Positions 22,734 to 32,758 of a DNA stretch of 64,000 nucleotides are shown here, in pieces. The position numbers and the translations under genes are program-made. The stretch covers positions 1 through 64,000 of the forward strand of contig JAPLDR010000018.1 of assembly GCA_026391655.1 (NCBI GenBank), read 5' to 3'. The notes beneath the pieces are model-generated. The model was given only the letters and a program-made list of their open reading frames with translations. It was not told the DNA's origin and ran no database searches. The DNA is from Bacteroidia bacterium (GTDB lineage: Bacteria > Bacteroidota > Bacteroidia > Bacteroidales > Prolixibacteraceae). Numbering within the stretch: position 1 is the stretch's first letter; each line of letters starts with the position of its first letter.

Positions 22734-24455
22734 ATGGGAAAAGCAATAAGTTTAAGTCTCGAAGGAGAGAATTACGTTTCGAAGGTTGTTACTTTCGGTG
22801 TTTGTGCAACCGGTGATCCACGGATTGATCAGGATGCGCGCCAGCGAACCTTGAATATTGTTAAGATGATCTCGGATCTCCTGGCAGAAAAAGTAAAAAT
22901 GCCCGATGGAACATCGGTAAAAGTGGTTTATTCGAATGTTCTTATGGATGGAGAACCACAAGCTGATATCGTTGCCCGCCAGTTTAAAGATGCTGGTGTT
23001 GATGCAATCGTCTGCACTCCTGACACATGGGCATTCCCCCAATTATCGCTGATGAGCCTCATGGCGCATTTCCCAAAAGATATGCCGCTGAATATTACCT
23101 GTGGAAACAGTGCCCCAAAACCGGGTGTCGTTTTTGCTCATGCGGTGAACGGGGCTTTTGCCCAATCGGGAAGGTTGACCCATCTTAATGTAGGAACATG
23201 GGATGATGTAGGAATGTTCCCCAAAATTTCAGATTCCACCATTCAGTCACTTGTCGACTGGTGTTATGCTGCGCTCACTTTTGCTGGATTGAAGGGAAAA
23301 CGAATCCTTTGTTTCGGACACGACTCCATGGGAATGGAAACAGCACTCACACACGTACTTCCAACGCGTAACACTTTCGGACTTGAAGTGGCCCGCCTCG
23401 ATATGAAGTTACTGGCTGACATGTTGAACAAGAAAGCTTACGATAAGGAAGAGCTGAAATTTATGCGAAATTGGGTGGAAGGACATTTAAAATCCCGTCT
23501 TGACTTATCACAAGCTGGTTCAAGCGATAAATTTAACCAGTCGCTCGCCATGTACCTGATTATGCGCAACCTGATGAAAGATCTCAATGCGGTGAGTGGG
23601 GCATTTATGAACCAGCTGGAATGGGGAAGCGATCCGAGGGGAATTCCATTGCCAATTTGTGATCTTGCTGAATCACTGTTTAATACAACATTTGACCATA
23701 ACGGGCCCAAAAGTCCGATTCCATTTGGAACCGAAGCTGATATGCAGGGAACCTTGACCATGCTCTTCTCGACATGGCTCACAGGAGGTAATCCACCACT
23801 ATTTATGGACTTCCGCAAAGTTTGGGATCCCAAAGAGTTAGTAGCTAAAGCAAAAGAACTTGGTGTTTCGGTAAAAGGTGATGAACTTTGGGCCATCAAA
23901 GGAATTGTCGACGGCGATAACTCCGGTTCTGCAAGTCTAAACTGGGCCGCTAAATCTGGTGCTTCAGCTGACGAAATCATGAAAAATATATCCTTACCGG
24001 GTGCCGAATTATACTATTTCCCCGGAGGCGGAAACAGTGTTGCATTTACGAGTCCCGGAGGAATCGACGGTGTTGCTGCACGTCTGGCTTACAGCGAATT
24101 ATCGGGCATGTTCAGCCTTGTATGGGACGAAGCAACAACGGTTGATTTACCGGCTAAACTGGCTGATTTTGTGGCTAACAGTTCGAATATTACCTGGCCG
24201 CATAGTTGGGTTGTCCCAAAATATGCCACCATGTTTGAATACAAACAGTATGCACCGGCCAACCATTTTCATATGATCGCAGGACTAAGACCTTCGGTTT
24301 TACAATTCTGGATGGATCTGACCAATGTTCTGTCTTTAACTCCCTGGCAGGCACGTCCTCAGTTTATTGAAGGAACCGACCGTCCAACACCGCTTCTTCA
24401 CCTGTTAAACGGTGGTGAAAATGTCACTAAACAACTTAGGGCTAAAGGAAAATAA
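22734..24455 (+). CDS. L-fucose isomerase family protein
   Basis: A 573-residue cytosolic protein with the length and layout of L-fucose/D-arabinose isomerase (FucI, about 590). By position the metal-binding and catalytic residues are kept: Glu in GTEADMQG (334), Asp in MDFRKVW (359) and His in ANHFHMIAG (511), with spacing like Glu337, Asp361 and His528 of the Escherichia coli enzyme. Overall similarity to that enzyme is low by eye, so the aldose could be fucose or a related sugar. It converts the aldose to its ketose using Mn2+. FucU-like gene follows after two bases and a fucosidase after that, supporting L-fucose. Confidence 0.8.
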   Translation: MGKAISLSLEGENYVSKVVTFGVCATGDPRIDQDARQRTLNIVKMISDLLAEKVKMPDGTSVKVVYSNVLMDGEPQADIVARQFKDAGVDAIVCTPDTWAFPQLSLMSLMAHFPKDMPLNITCGNSAPKPGVVFAHAVNGAFAQSGRLTHLNVGTWDDVGMFPKISDSTIQSLVDWCYAALTFAGLKGKRILCFGHDSMGMETALTHVLPTRNTFGLEVARLDMKLLADMLNKKAYDKEELKFMRNWVEGHLKSRLDLSQAGSSDKFNQSLAMYLIMRNLMKDLNAVSGAFMNQLEWGSDPRGIPLPICDLAESLFNTTFDHNGPKSPIPFGTEADMQGTLTMLFSTWLTGGNPPLFMDFRKVWDPKELVAKAKELGVSVKGDELWAIKGIVDGDNSGSASLNWAAKSGASADEIMKNISLPGAELYYFPGGGNSVAFTSPGGIDGVAARLAYSELSGMFSLVWDEATTVDLPAKLADFVANSSNITWPHSWVVPKYATMFEYKQYAPANHFHMIAGLRPSVLQFWMDLTNVLSLTPWQARPQFIEGTDRPTPLLHLLNGGENVTKQLRAKGK

Positions 24456-24457
24456 AA

Positions 24458-24892
24458 ATGCTTAAAGGAATATCCCCTCTGATCAGTCCTGAATTACTCG
24501 GCGTTCTGGACAGAATGGGTCACGGCGACGAAATCGTTCTTGCCGATGCCCATTTCCCGGGCGAGACTTTCAATTCCAAGGTATTGCGTGCTGATGGCTT
24601 AAAAATAGCCGATCTATTGGCCGCCATTCTACCTCTTTTCGAACTCGATGCCTATGTTCCTCATCCACTGGCTATGATGGCTGCCGTTCCGGGCGATACA
24701 CTTGATCCGCTTGTCGAAGAGGGTTATCTGAAAAGTATTCATCAAACGAATCCCTCTGTTACTCCAATAGAACGGGTCGAACGATTCGCTTTTTACGAAA
24801 GGGCCAAAAGTGCTTTTGCTGTTGTAATGACTGGTGAAACTGCCAAATACGGGAATATCATCCTAAAAAAAGGAGTTACTCCTATATGTTAA
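24458..24892 (+). CDS. FucU/RbsD-type sugar mutarotase
   Basis: A 144-residue protein of the RbsD/FucU family. Conserved elements are [22 protein letters not shown] near the N-terminus, with the catalytic-region His, then [11 protein letters not shown] and the C-terminal [22 protein letters not shown]. It speeds exchange of alpha and beta anomers of L-fucose so that the isomerase gets its preferred form. Start lies two bases after the isomerase stop, giving tight coupling. Confidence 0.88.
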   Translation: MLKGISPLISPELLGVLDRMGHGDEIVLADAHFPGETFNSKVLRADGLKIADLLAAILPLFELDAYVPHPLAMMAAVPGDTLDPLVEEGYLKSIHQTNPSVTPIERVERFAFYERAKSAFAVVMTGETAKYGNIILKKGVTPIC

Positions 24893-24966
24893 GCATATCT
24901 GCAAAAGATGGTTAAAAAACAATTTCATGCTGAAAAACTTAAAAATACAATCAAACAAATATTAAA

Positions 24967-26634
24967 ATGAAAAAATTACTTACCTCGATGATGGCTTTAG
25001 TTTTGGTATTAAATACATATGCCCAGTCAAAACCCGATAAGATGGATTGGTGGAAAGAGGCCAAATTCGGTTTGTTTATCCATTGGGGTGTATATTCTGT
25101 GCCAGCCGGTGTATATGATGGAAAAGACATTGCCGGTATTGGCGAATGGATCATGAACAGAGGTAAAATCCCGACAGCCAGATATCAGGCATACGCAAAA
25201 GAATTTAATCCGATAAAATACAATCCCGAAGCATGGGTAAAAATGGCCAAAGATGCAGGAATGAAATACCTGGTAATCACCTCAAAACATCACGACGGAT
25301 TCACGCTATTCGAAACAAAAGCTTCGAAATGGAATATTGTTGATGCAACTCCCTATGGCAAAGATTTGCTCAAGCCCCTTGCTGAAGCTTGTCATAAAAA
25401 CGGTATCAGACTTGGTTTTTACTATTCACAGGCGCAGGACTGGAACAATCCGGGTGGTGCAGCCAGTGGCGGTCATTGGGATAAAGCCCAGGATGGTTCG
25501 ATGGATGAATATATCGACAAAGTGGCAGCTCCGCAGGTTAAGGAGATTCTTTCGAATTATGGACAGGTTGATATTCTTTGGTGGGATACCCCAACTGACA
25601 TGAATAAAGAACGGGCTGAAAAATTTCTGCCTGTCATAGCAAAATATCCTAATTTAATCACAAACAATAGATTAGGTGGCGGTTATAACGGCGATACTGA
25701 GACTCCCGAACAATTTGTTCCGGCAACCGGATTTCCGGGCAGAAACTGGGAAACCTGTATGACGATGAACGATACATGGGGTTACAAATCAAAAGATGAC
25801 AACTGGAAATCGCCTCAGGTAATTATTCAAACATTAATTGACATTGTCAGCAAGGGTGGTAATTATCTTCTTAACGTCGGGCCAACTTCGGAAGGTCTTG
25901 TACCACAACCAAGTATCGAACGACTTGCTGAGGTCGGAAAATGGATGAAAATTAATGGTGAAGCCATTTACGGAACCACAGCCAGTCCTTTCAGTTACCT
26001 GCCATGGGGAAGATGTACCCAAAAAGGAAACAAACTCTATCTTCATGTTTTTGAATGGCCAAAGGATGGGAAAATATCGGTTCAACTTCAAAACACAATT
26101 ACGAAAGCTTACCTGCTTTCAGATCCGAAAAAAACGCTCAAGGTTGAAAAATCAAAGACTAAAAATACGATTACACTTGTTGGTGATGCTCCCGACAAAA
26201 TTGCATCCGTTGTAGTTGTTGAGTTGAAGGGTGCTCCCGAAGTTCTTCCACTACCAACGTCAGGAAAAACTGCGACCGCTTCTTCTGAAAAAGAGGGGAC
26301 ATCAGTTAAAAATCTCTTCGATGGAAATCCGAAGAACAAATGGCAACCTGCTGCTGATGACAAAGATAAGTGGGTGGAAGTTGACCTGGGCGAAGAAATC
26401 GCTATCGGAGCTTTTTCGGTAGTTGAACCCTGGCATCCCTGGAACAATCAAGGGCAGAAAATCGAAGTGCAATATAAATCAGGTGACAATTGGTTAGTTG
26501 CTTTAACTGTTATGACAAACGGAACCGGTCATACGGCCTCTTTCGTGCCTGTTTCTGCACGTTTTTTTCGTCTGAAAATCGTTGAAGCAAAAGATCCAAC
26601 TTTAAACGAATGGATTCTTTTCAGAGCAGATTGA
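24967..26634 (+). CDS. GH29 alpha-L-fucosidase with C-terminal F5/8 type C (CBM32-like) domain
   Basis: A 555-residue secreted enzyme. Signal peptide MKKLLTSMMALVLVLNTYAQ; GH29 barrel from WWKEAKFGLFIHWGVYS through TSKHHDGFTLF; the nucleophile Asp lies in VDILWWDTPT (about residue 208). From about residue 425 a discoidin-type domain appears (TATASSEKEGTSVKNLFDGN, KWVEVDLGEEI), probably binding glycans. It removes terminal L-fucose from host or algal glycans in the periplasm. The sugar is then handled by the isomerase and mutarotase encoded just upstream. No T9SS C-terminal sorting domain is seen. Confidence 0.9.
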   Translation: MKKLLTSMMALVLVLNTYAQSKPDKMDWWKEAKFGLFIHWGVYSVPAGVYDGKDIAGIGEWIMNRGKIPTARYQAYAKEFNPIKYNPEAWVKMAKDAGMKYLVITSKHHDGFTLFETKASKWNIVDATPYGKDLLKPLAEACHKNGIRLGFYYSQAQDWNNPGGAASGGHWDKAQDGSMDEYIDKVAAPQVKEILSNYGQVDILWWDTPTDMNKERAEKFLPVIAKYPNLITNNRLGGGYNGDTETPEQFVPATGFPGRNWETCMTMNDTWGYKSKDDNWKSPQVIIQTLIDIVSKGGNYLLNVGPTSEGLVPQPSIERLAEVGKWMKINGEAIYGTTASPFSYLPWGRCTQKGNKLYLHVFEWPKDGKISVQLQNTITKAYLLSDPKKTLKVEKSKTKNTITLVGDAPDKIASVVVVELKGAPEVLPLPTSGKTATASSEKEGTSVKNLFDGNPKNKWQPAADDKDKWVEVDLGEEIAIGAFSVVEPWHPWNNQGQKIEVQYKSGDNWLVALTVMTNGTGHTASFVPVSARFFRLKIVEAKDPTLNEWILFRAD

Positions 26635-26680
26635 TTTCAGGCATTTAAGACACATTTTTTTATCAAATATTTCTTTAATT

Positions 26681-26717
26681 TTCGCGCACTTTTCCCTTTA
26701 AGGGAATTGGGTGCGAA
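26681..26717. terminator. Imperfect hairpin between fucosidase and GH105 genes
   Basis: TTCGCGCAC pairs with GTGCGAA, and CCCTT with AAGGG inside the loop. A clear T-run after the stem is missing on the + strand, so partial termination or mRNA protection is as likely as termination. Confidence 0.4.
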
Positions 26718-26805
26718 TTTGTTTGTGAACCTTTATCATCGCCAGAAATTGGAACTCATCAAATCTGTTTAGAATTTTTAGAAAACTAAAACGAATCATA
26801 TACAC

Positions 26806-27939
26806 ATGAAATCTCTTCGCATTATCATTGCTATAACACTAATTTTTAGTGTTATGAATCTATCGGCGCAAAAAGGGGAATCGGATCTCCAACATTGGCC
26901 TAAAGGTTCGTCTCCAGCAGAAATCGGGAAAAGAATAGTTAGTAAATTCTTAAATACGCCGCATTCCCGATACGGAAATACTCATCCGGAAGTTCCTCCG
27001 ACACAAATTACTTATCCCGATGTATGTGCCTGGCTTGGTGGACTATGGTTTGCGAAAGTAACGAATGATAAACCAATGCTCAATAAACTTGCAGCACGTT
27101 TCAATCCGCTTTTTGATGGCGAGAAAAATTTACTGCCTAAGCCGAATCACGTTGATAACAACGTGTTTGGATCTTTGGCTTTCGAACTCTACCTGCAAAC
27201 CAAACAAACTAAATATCTTGATCTTGGATTGATTTATGCCCATACTCAATGGACGCTTCCCGAAAATGCAAAACCGGAAGAAAAAGCGTATGCAGACAAG
27301 GGTTATTCGTGGCAGACCAGAATCTGGATTGATGATATGTTTATGATTACCGCAGTTCAGTCTCAGGCCTATCGTGCAACAGGAGACCTCAAATACATCA
27401 ACCGGGCCGCAAAAGAAATGGTGCTTTACCTGGATACCATCCAATTGGGAAACGGGTTATTCTTTCATTCTCCGGAAACCCATTACAGTTGGGCTCGTGG
27501 CAATGGATGGATGGCCGTTGGGATGGCTGAAATGTTGCGCATTCTGCCAAAAGACAATCCAAATCGCAATATAATCATGGCCGGCTACCTAAAAATGATG
27601 ACTACATTGCTGAAATTCCAGGAAAAAGATGGAATGTGGCGGCAGATTATCGACGATCCGGAAGCCTGGAAGGAGACTTCAGGAACGGTTATGTTTACTT
27701 ATGCCATGATCACAGGGGTTAAAAACGGCTGGCTGGATAAAAAAATATATGGAGCAGCTGCCCGCAAAGGTTGGCTGGCACTGATTACCTACATCAATCA
27801 GAGCGACGAACTAACTGAAGTTTGCGAAGGAACAAGTATCAAAAACGACCATGACTATTATCTCCAGCGCAAACGAATTGTCGGTGATTTGCACGGACAG
27901 GCACCTCTAATCTGGTGTGCAACAGCCCTTCTGCGATAA
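26806..27939 (+). CDS. GH105/GH88-type unsaturated uronyl hydrolase
   Basis: A 377-residue protein with signal peptide (MKSLRIIIAITLIFSVMNLS) and the alpha/alpha-barrel pattern of family 105: YSWQTRIWIDDMFMITAVQS with the acidic pair, YSWARGNGWMAVGMAEMLR, and WKETSGTVMFTYAMI. Such enzymes cut unsaturated rhamnogalacturonyl or glucuronyl ends left by polysaccharide lyases, in the periplasm. It follows the fucosidase on the same strand, so the locus may target a fucose- and uronate-containing polysaccharide. No SusC/SusD pair is present nearby. Confidence 0.85.
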   Translation: MKSLRIIIAITLIFSVMNLSAQKGESDLQHWPKGSSPAEIGKRIVSKFLNTPHSRYGNTHPEVPPTQITYPDVCAWLGGLWFAKVTNDKPMLNKLAARFNPLFDGEKNLLPKPNHVDNNVFGSLAFELYLQTKQTKYLDLGLIYAHTQWTLPENAKPEEKAYADKGYSWQTRIWIDDMFMITAVQSQAYRATGDLKYINRAAKEMVLYLDTIQLGNGLFFHSPETHYSWARGNGWMAVGMAEMLRILPKDNPNRNIIMAGYLKMMTTLLKFQEKDGMWRQIIDDPEAWKETSGTVMFTYAMITGVKNGWLDKKIYGAAARKGWLALITYINQSDELTEVCEGTSIKNDHDYYLQRKRIVGDLHGQAPLIWCATALLR

Positions 27940-28042
27940 ATTACATAAAATCAAAATTTCATATTCGTAAATAGTTATATCTTAGAATTATTGAACATCG
28001 TACAATATCAAACATTCACAACCCTTTTTTAAAACACAACAA

Positions 28043-28825
28043 ATGAAAAAAACATTGAAACAACTGGTAATCGTTGCAATTCTGGTATTTGCTCTGGCAC
28101 AATTTGTTAGCGCCACAGGACGCAATTTCTATCAGATTCTGGTGTACCGGCTTAAAGATAAAGCACAGGAAGCCCGCGTTGATAATTATCTCAAAACGGC
28201 CTACTTACCAGCATTGCACCGGGCAGGAATTAAGAGCGTCGGAGTTTTTAAACCCATTCCCTCTGATACAATTTCAGGAAATCAGATCATTGTCTGGTTA
28301 CCGTTAACCGCTCTTGATCAGTTGGATAAGTTACTGACTACCTTGGCAAAAGACGATGTATATCAGAAATCAGGAGCTGATGTCCTAAATGCACCGTTTG
28401 ACAATGTACCATTTCAGAGGAAAGAATCGATTCTTTTAAAGGCATTTCCGGATGCGCCAGGCTATTTCATCCCGAAACATAAAACGAAACCTTCAGAAAG
28501 AATCTATGAATTAAGAAGCTACGAAGGTCCGACAGAAAATCTTTTTCGTCAAAAAGTTAAGATGTTCAACGAAGGTGGTGAAATCAAACTCTTTAAATCC
28601 ATCGAATTCAATGCCGTATTCTATGCCGAGGTTATTTCGGGAAGTACAATGCCCAATCTGATGTATCTCACCACTTTTGCTGACATGGTGGCACACGATG
28701 CTCACTGGGATACTTTCAGAAATCATCCCGAATGGAAAAAGCTTTCGGCGCTTGATGAGTACAAGCACACTGTTTCTAAATCGGTTAAAATGTTACTTTT
28801 CCCGACTGATTATTCAGATTTTTAA
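28043..28825 (+). CDS. Secreted NIPSNAP-family protein
   Basis: A 260-residue protein with signal peptide (MKKTLKQLVIVAILVFALAQ) and two NIPSNAP domains (ferredoxin-like alpha/beta): the first from FYQILVYRLKDKAQEARVDN, the second from RIYELRSYEGPTENLFRQKV to FRNHPEWKKLSALDEY. NIPSNAP proteins often follow sugar or glycan genes in Bacteroidota, but their reaction is unknown. It ends the fucose locus. Confidence 0.85.
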   Translation: MKKTLKQLVIVAILVFALAQFVSATGRNFYQILVYRLKDKAQEARVDNYLKTAYLPALHRAGIKSVGVFKPIPSDTISGNQIIVWLPLTALDQLDKLLTTLAKDDVYQKSGADVLNAPFDNVPFQRKESILLKAFPDAPGYFIPKHKTKPSERIYELRSYEGPTENLFRQKVKMFNEGGEIKLFKSIEFNAVFYAEVISGSTMPNLMYLTTFADMVAHDAHWDTFRNHPEWKKLSALDEYKHTVSKSVKMLLFPTDYSDF

Positions 28826-29172
28826 CAAAAATTATCCATTAAGGGGTTCATCGAACCAATTTAAGGACAATTTGATATAAAATCCATTAATTAATTGTAT
28901 ATCTGACATTTAAAACACGATTAATCCTGATTAACCGGGTTTCGGCAGACTGTAATGCAAAATTTCAGAACTGCACCAAAAAAAAAGAATATCACTGTAA
29001 ATAATTAATTTGTGCATGATAGAACACTGATTCACAGAATGATTACAGCAACATTTCATAACCTTCCAATCTCCTCCATAAGTTATAAACGAAGAAATAG
29101 TTTGAACTTAGGATTTGATTTTCCTTACTTTGCACAAAATTTCAGAAGCACCAAAATCATTCTTCAAAAAGT
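28826..29172. other. Intergenic region with topA promoter and a repeat
   Basis: 347 bases without a gene. The 24-base repeat shared with 6286-6309 lies at 28891-28914. A -7-like TTACTTTG (29125-29132, one mismatch to TAnnTTTG) is 40 bases before topA. No RNA gene is recognised. Confidence 0.5.
28891..28914. repeat. 24-base dispersed repeat, copy 2
   Basis: Same as 6286-6309 at 23 of 24 positions (core ATTGTATATCTGACATTTAA). Both copies are intergenic. Confidence 0.45.
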
Positions 29173-31509
29173 ATGGAAGAGAATCTGGTAATCGTCGAGT
29201 CGCCTGCAAAGGCCAAAACAATTGAGAAAATTCTGGGTAAGGATTTTCTGGTTAAATCTAGTTTTGGACACATCCGTGATCTGGATAAAAAAGATTTTGG
29301 AGTTGATATCAACAATAAATATCAACCCAATTATATAATTTCGGAAGACAAGAAAAAGGTTGTCTCTGAATTAAAAAAATGTGCCAAATCTGCCTCCAGG
29401 GTATGGATCGCATCGGACGAGGACCGCGAGGGGGAAGCCATTGCGTGGCATTTGATGGAGGTATTACACCTCGACCCTGCAAAGACAAACAGAATTGTCT
29501 TTCATGAGATTACGAAAGAGGCTATATTAAAGGCAATAGATAATCCGCGCCGCCTGAACAAAGATCTTGTTGATGCCCAGCAGGCAAGGCGCGTTCTTGA
29601 CCGATTGGTTGGTTTCGAGATTTCACCGGTTCTGTGGAAAAAAGTAAAACCATCGCTGTCTGCCGGAAGGGTTCAATCCGTAGCAGTACGCCTTATTGTT
29701 GACCGTGAGCGTGAGATTACTAATTTCCAGAGTGTTCCGTTTTTTAGGGTAAATGCAGTATTTCTTGTACCCGAGAATAGCGGCAAGATTACACTATTGA
29801 AAGCTGAGCTAAATAACCGGTTCGAAACTGCTAAAGAGGCAAGAGCATTTCTTAATAAATGCAAAGGAGCAGAATTCACTATTGATGATATTGTCACCCG
29901 TCCTGCCAGGAAATCACCTGCCGCTCCGTTTACAACATCCACACTTCAGCAGGAAGCGAGTCGAAAACTTGGATTTCCTGTAGGTTTAACCATGTCGGTG
30001 GCTCAAAAACTTTACGAATCGGGTCTAATCACTTATATGCGTACCGACTCAACCACGCTGTCGGATGAGGCGCTCAAAGCGGCAAAGAAAAAAATAATTG
30101 CCTCATATGGAGACAAATATGTAAAAATACGGCACTATAAAACCAAGGTAAAAGGAGCTCAGGAGGCACATGAAGCCATCCGCCCGACTTATTTTGATCA
30201 TGAAGAGATTAAAGGAACACCCCAGGAACAAAAACTTTACGGTTTAATATGGAAGCGGACACTTGCATCGCAAATGTCTGATGCTGAAATAGAAAGAACT
30301 ACAGTTAATATTTCTGTCTCGAAAGCATCAGAGATCTTTGTTGCCGCGGGTGAAGTGCTCCGATTTGATGGATTCCTGAGTGTTTATATGGAATCATCTG
30401 ATGATGAAAACGGTTTCGAAGATGAAAAAGATCTGCTCCCGGTTCTGACTGTTCATCAAAAATTAGAACCAGATGTAATTCAGGCACTTGAGAGGTTTAC
30501 TCAAAAAGCTGCACGTTACACGGAGGCAAGTCTGGTTCGTAAACTCGAGGAATTGGGAATCGGACGTCCGTCAACCTATGCACCCACAATTACGACCATA
30601 CAGGCGCGGGAATATGTCATCAAAGAGGATAGAGAAGGTTCGGACCGATCATTTCTAGCTCTCACTTTGCGCGAGGGAACCATCAGCGAGGAAGTAAAAA
30701 CTGAGATCTCGGGCGCAGAAAAAGCAAAACTCTTTCCCACAGATATCGGTCTGGTAGTCAATGATTTTCTGGTCAAATATTTTGAACCGATCGTTGATTT
30801 CAATTTTACCGCCTCTGTCGAAAAACAATTTGACGAAATTGCTGAAGGACAACTAGTCTGGAACGAAATGATTGATGGCTTTTATCGACCTTTTCATCTG
30901 AAAATCGAAGATGCCCTCAATAATTCGGAGCGAGCCCGGGGCGAGAGGGCATTGGGTACAGATTCTGTAAGCGGAAAGGCGGTTTCGGCAAAAATCGGTC
31001 GTTTTGGGCCATTTGTCCAGTTAGGCGAAACGGTAGAAGGAAGCGAAGAAAAACCTCAATTTGCCAGTCTTCAAAAAGGGCAGAGTATTGAAACTATTTC
31101 GTTGGAAGAAGCCATGAAATTATTTGATCTTCCGCGTGATCTTGGAGCATTCGAAGATAAGAAAGTTATTGTCGGAATTGGCAGATTCGGCCCCTATATC
31201 CGGCATGACGGTATCTTTGTTTCCCTGAAAAAAGGTGTTGACGAACCAATGACCGTGACCATTGAGCGGGCGATTGAACTTATTGAGGAGAAAAGGGAAA
31301 ATACCATAAAATCTGTCATAAAAACATTTGTCGAAGAACCCGATATACGTATACTGGAAGGACGTTGGGGTCCTTACATCTCCTTTAAAAAAGGAAATTA
31401 TAAGATTAAAAAAGGAACCGATATCAATACACTGGCAGTTTCTGATTGCAAATTGATCATTGAAACTGAAGGTGCCAAGCCTAAAACGAATAAGAAACGG
31501 TCAAAATAA
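29173..31509 (+). CDS. topA: DNA topoisomerase I (type IA)
   Basis: A 778-residue enzyme that relaxes negative supercoils. The TOPRIM domain is at the start (LVIVESPAKAKTIEKILG, and ASDEDREGEAIAWHL with the acidic metal-binding triad), the active-site Tyr lies in ESGLITYMRTDSTTLS (about residue 290), and RPSTYAPTI follows. The C-terminus has several repeats of the TopoI C-repeat type (GRFGPFVQLGE, GRFGPYIRHDG, GRWGPYISFKK) and a Lys-rich tail. The Cys4 zinc fingers of the enterobacterial enzyme are absent. Confidence 0.96.
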   Translation: MEENLVIVESPAKAKTIEKILGKDFLVKSSFGHIRDLDKKDFGVDINNKYQPNYIISEDKKKVVSELKKCAKSASRVWIASDEDREGEAIAWHLMEVLHLDPAKTNRIVFHEITKEAILKAIDNPRRLNKDLVDAQQARRVLDRLVGFEISPVLWKKVKPSLSAGRVQSVAVRLIVDREREITNFQSVPFFRVNAVFLVPENSGKITLLKAELNNRFETAKEARAFLNKCKGAEFTIDDIVTRPARKSPAAPFTTSTLQQEASRKLGFPVGLTMSVAQKLYESGLITYMRTDSTTLSDEALKAAKKKIIASYGDKYVKIRHYKTKVKGAQEAHEAIRPTYFDHEEIKGTPQEQKLYGLIWKRTLASQMSDAEIERTTVNISVSKASEIFVAAGEVLRFDGFLSVYMESSDDENGFEDEKDLLPVLTVHQKLEPDVIQALERFTQKAARYTEASLVRKLEELGIGRPSTYAPTITTIQAREYVIKEDREGSDRSFLALTLREGTISEEVKTEISGAEKAKLFPTDIGLVVNDFLVKYFEPIVDFNFTASVEKQFDEIAEGQLVWNEMIDGFYRPFHLKIEDALNNSERARGERALGTDSVSGKAVSAKIGRFGPFVQLGETVEGSEEKPQFASLQKGQSIETISLEEAMKLFDLPRDLGAFEDKKVIVGIGRFGPYIRHDGIFVSLKKGVDEPMTVTIERAIELIEEKRENTIKSVIKTFVEEPDIRILEGRWGPYISFKKGNYKIKKGTDINTLAVSDCKLIIETEGAKPKTNKKRSK

Positions 31510-31571
31510 GATCACCGGAGGCAAACGTAGTTAAAGATTTCTTCAGGATTTACTAATTAATTCTGTTTCCC

Positions 31572-32696
31572 ATGATGAACGAACTAATTATACCGGCATC
31601 AGCGCTTGAAGTTGTAAAACAATTCGAGGGAAGCTCCAATCAGTTAGGGCATTTCCTGAAAAGTCAGGTCTGGGATACAGATCGTCCACCCCATGTTGCT
31701 ATCTTAGGGTTACCGGAAGGAAGAGGTTCACGTTGCCGACAGGTTGCCGATGGTCCTGATGCGATCAGACGTCATTTTTACTCGCTCACAACATTTTCAC
31801 CAGAAATAAATATTGTCGATCTTGGGAATATTAAATGCGGCAACGAGCTTAAAGATACCTATGCAGCTATAAAAATAGTGGCCGAAGAGATTTCCGCACT
31901 GAATATCCATCTTCTGATCTTTGGAGGAAGTCAGGAAATGACTGTTCCTCTTATTGAAGGATTCAATAAACAAGAATTTAATCTTGTAATCGTCGATGAC
32001 AGGATTGACAATTGTGCGAATAAAAAAAGTCCGGCCGATGAGTTTTACATTAACAATCTGCCAATCGGGACATCGGTAAGTATCATTGCCGGACAATCCT
32101 ATTATATATGTCAGCAAGAGCACGATATTGTAGCCGAAGGATACAACGGAGAGATTATCACTTTGGGGGAGATTCGTTCCGATTTTAAAGAGATGGAACC
32201 TTTACTCCGGAAATGTGATCTTATAAGTTTTGATTTCGGATCGATAAAATCAGCTGAAGCGCCAGGTCAATACCGCATTTCACCTAACGGATTGACCGGG
32301 GAGGAAGCTTGTCAGATAGCATGGTATTCGGGTATTTCGACAACTCCTGTATGGTTTGGTCTTTTTGGCTACTCTCCTTCTTTTGATACCACTACCTCCG
32401 GAGCAATGATGGCAGCGCAGATCAGTTGGTACTTTATTAATGGGATATCGAAGCGACTTGATGAAGAACCGGTTGACGAAGCGACCAACTTCGAACATTA
32501 TCACATTCCCGTAGATGGATTGGATGATCCGATATCATTTCTGCGTCACACTGTATCTCAGCGGTGGTGGATGGAAGTACCAGCCGAAGATTGTACAATT
32601 TTTCCTGTCAGGATTCCCTGTTCCAAAAAGGATTACCGAAAAGCTTGCGATAATGAGATTCCCGAAAGATGGTGGAAGTATTTTGACAAAATATAA
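31572..32696 (+). CDS. Arginase/formiminoglutamase-fold protein lacking canonical metal ligands
   Basis: A 374-residue protein of the ureohydrolase fold (HVAILGLPEGRGSRCRQVAD, GPDAIRRHFY). The three metal-binding motifs of arginase and HutG are altered: GGxH reads GGSQEM (118-123), DAHxD reads DDRID (142-146), and the SxDxD motif reads SFDFGSIKSAEAPG. Such variants are a recurring Bacteroidota group annotated as formimidoylglutamase. With ligands missing it is unlikely to hydrolyse formiminoglutamate and may be a structural or regulatory pseudoenzyme. It sits between topA and the type IX secretion genes; a separate promoter follows it. Confidence 0.8.
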   Translation: MMNELIIPASALEVVKQFEGSSNQLGHFLKSQVWDTDRPPHVAILGLPEGRGSRCRQVADGPDAIRRHFYSLTTFSPEINIVDLGNIKCGNELKDTYAAIKIVAEEISALNIHLLIFGGSQEMTVPLIEGFNKQEFNLVIVDDRIDNCANKKSPADEFYINNLPIGTSVSIIAGQSYYICQQEHDIVAEGYNGEIITLGEIRSDFKEMEPLLRKCDLISFDFGSIKSAEAPGQYRISPNGLTGEEACQIAWYSGISTTPVWFGLFGYSPSFDTTTSGAMMAAQISWYFINGISKRLDEEPVDEATNFEHYHIPVDGLDDPISFLRHTVSQRWWMEVPAEDCTIFPVRIPCSKKDYRKACDNEIPERWWKYFDKI

Positions 32697-32727
32697 TTAG
32701 TAAAGTTCTATATAATAAGTAAAGTTC

Positions 32728-32735
32728 TATCTTTG
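32728..32735 (+). promoter_or_regulatory. -7 element TATCTTTG of the porP/gld locus
   Basis: Exact TAnnTTTG match 24 bases before the PorP-like ATG. Upstream the unit GTAAAGTTCTAT occurs twice in tandem (from about 32700 and 32719), overlapping the -33 region. Confidence 0.6.
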
Positions 32736-32758
32736 CCTTCAATCAGGAGTCACCACTA

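Noticed and set aside
31572-32696. Gene symbol hutG
   Set aside because: Metal ligands of the enzyme family are missing and no other hut genes are near.
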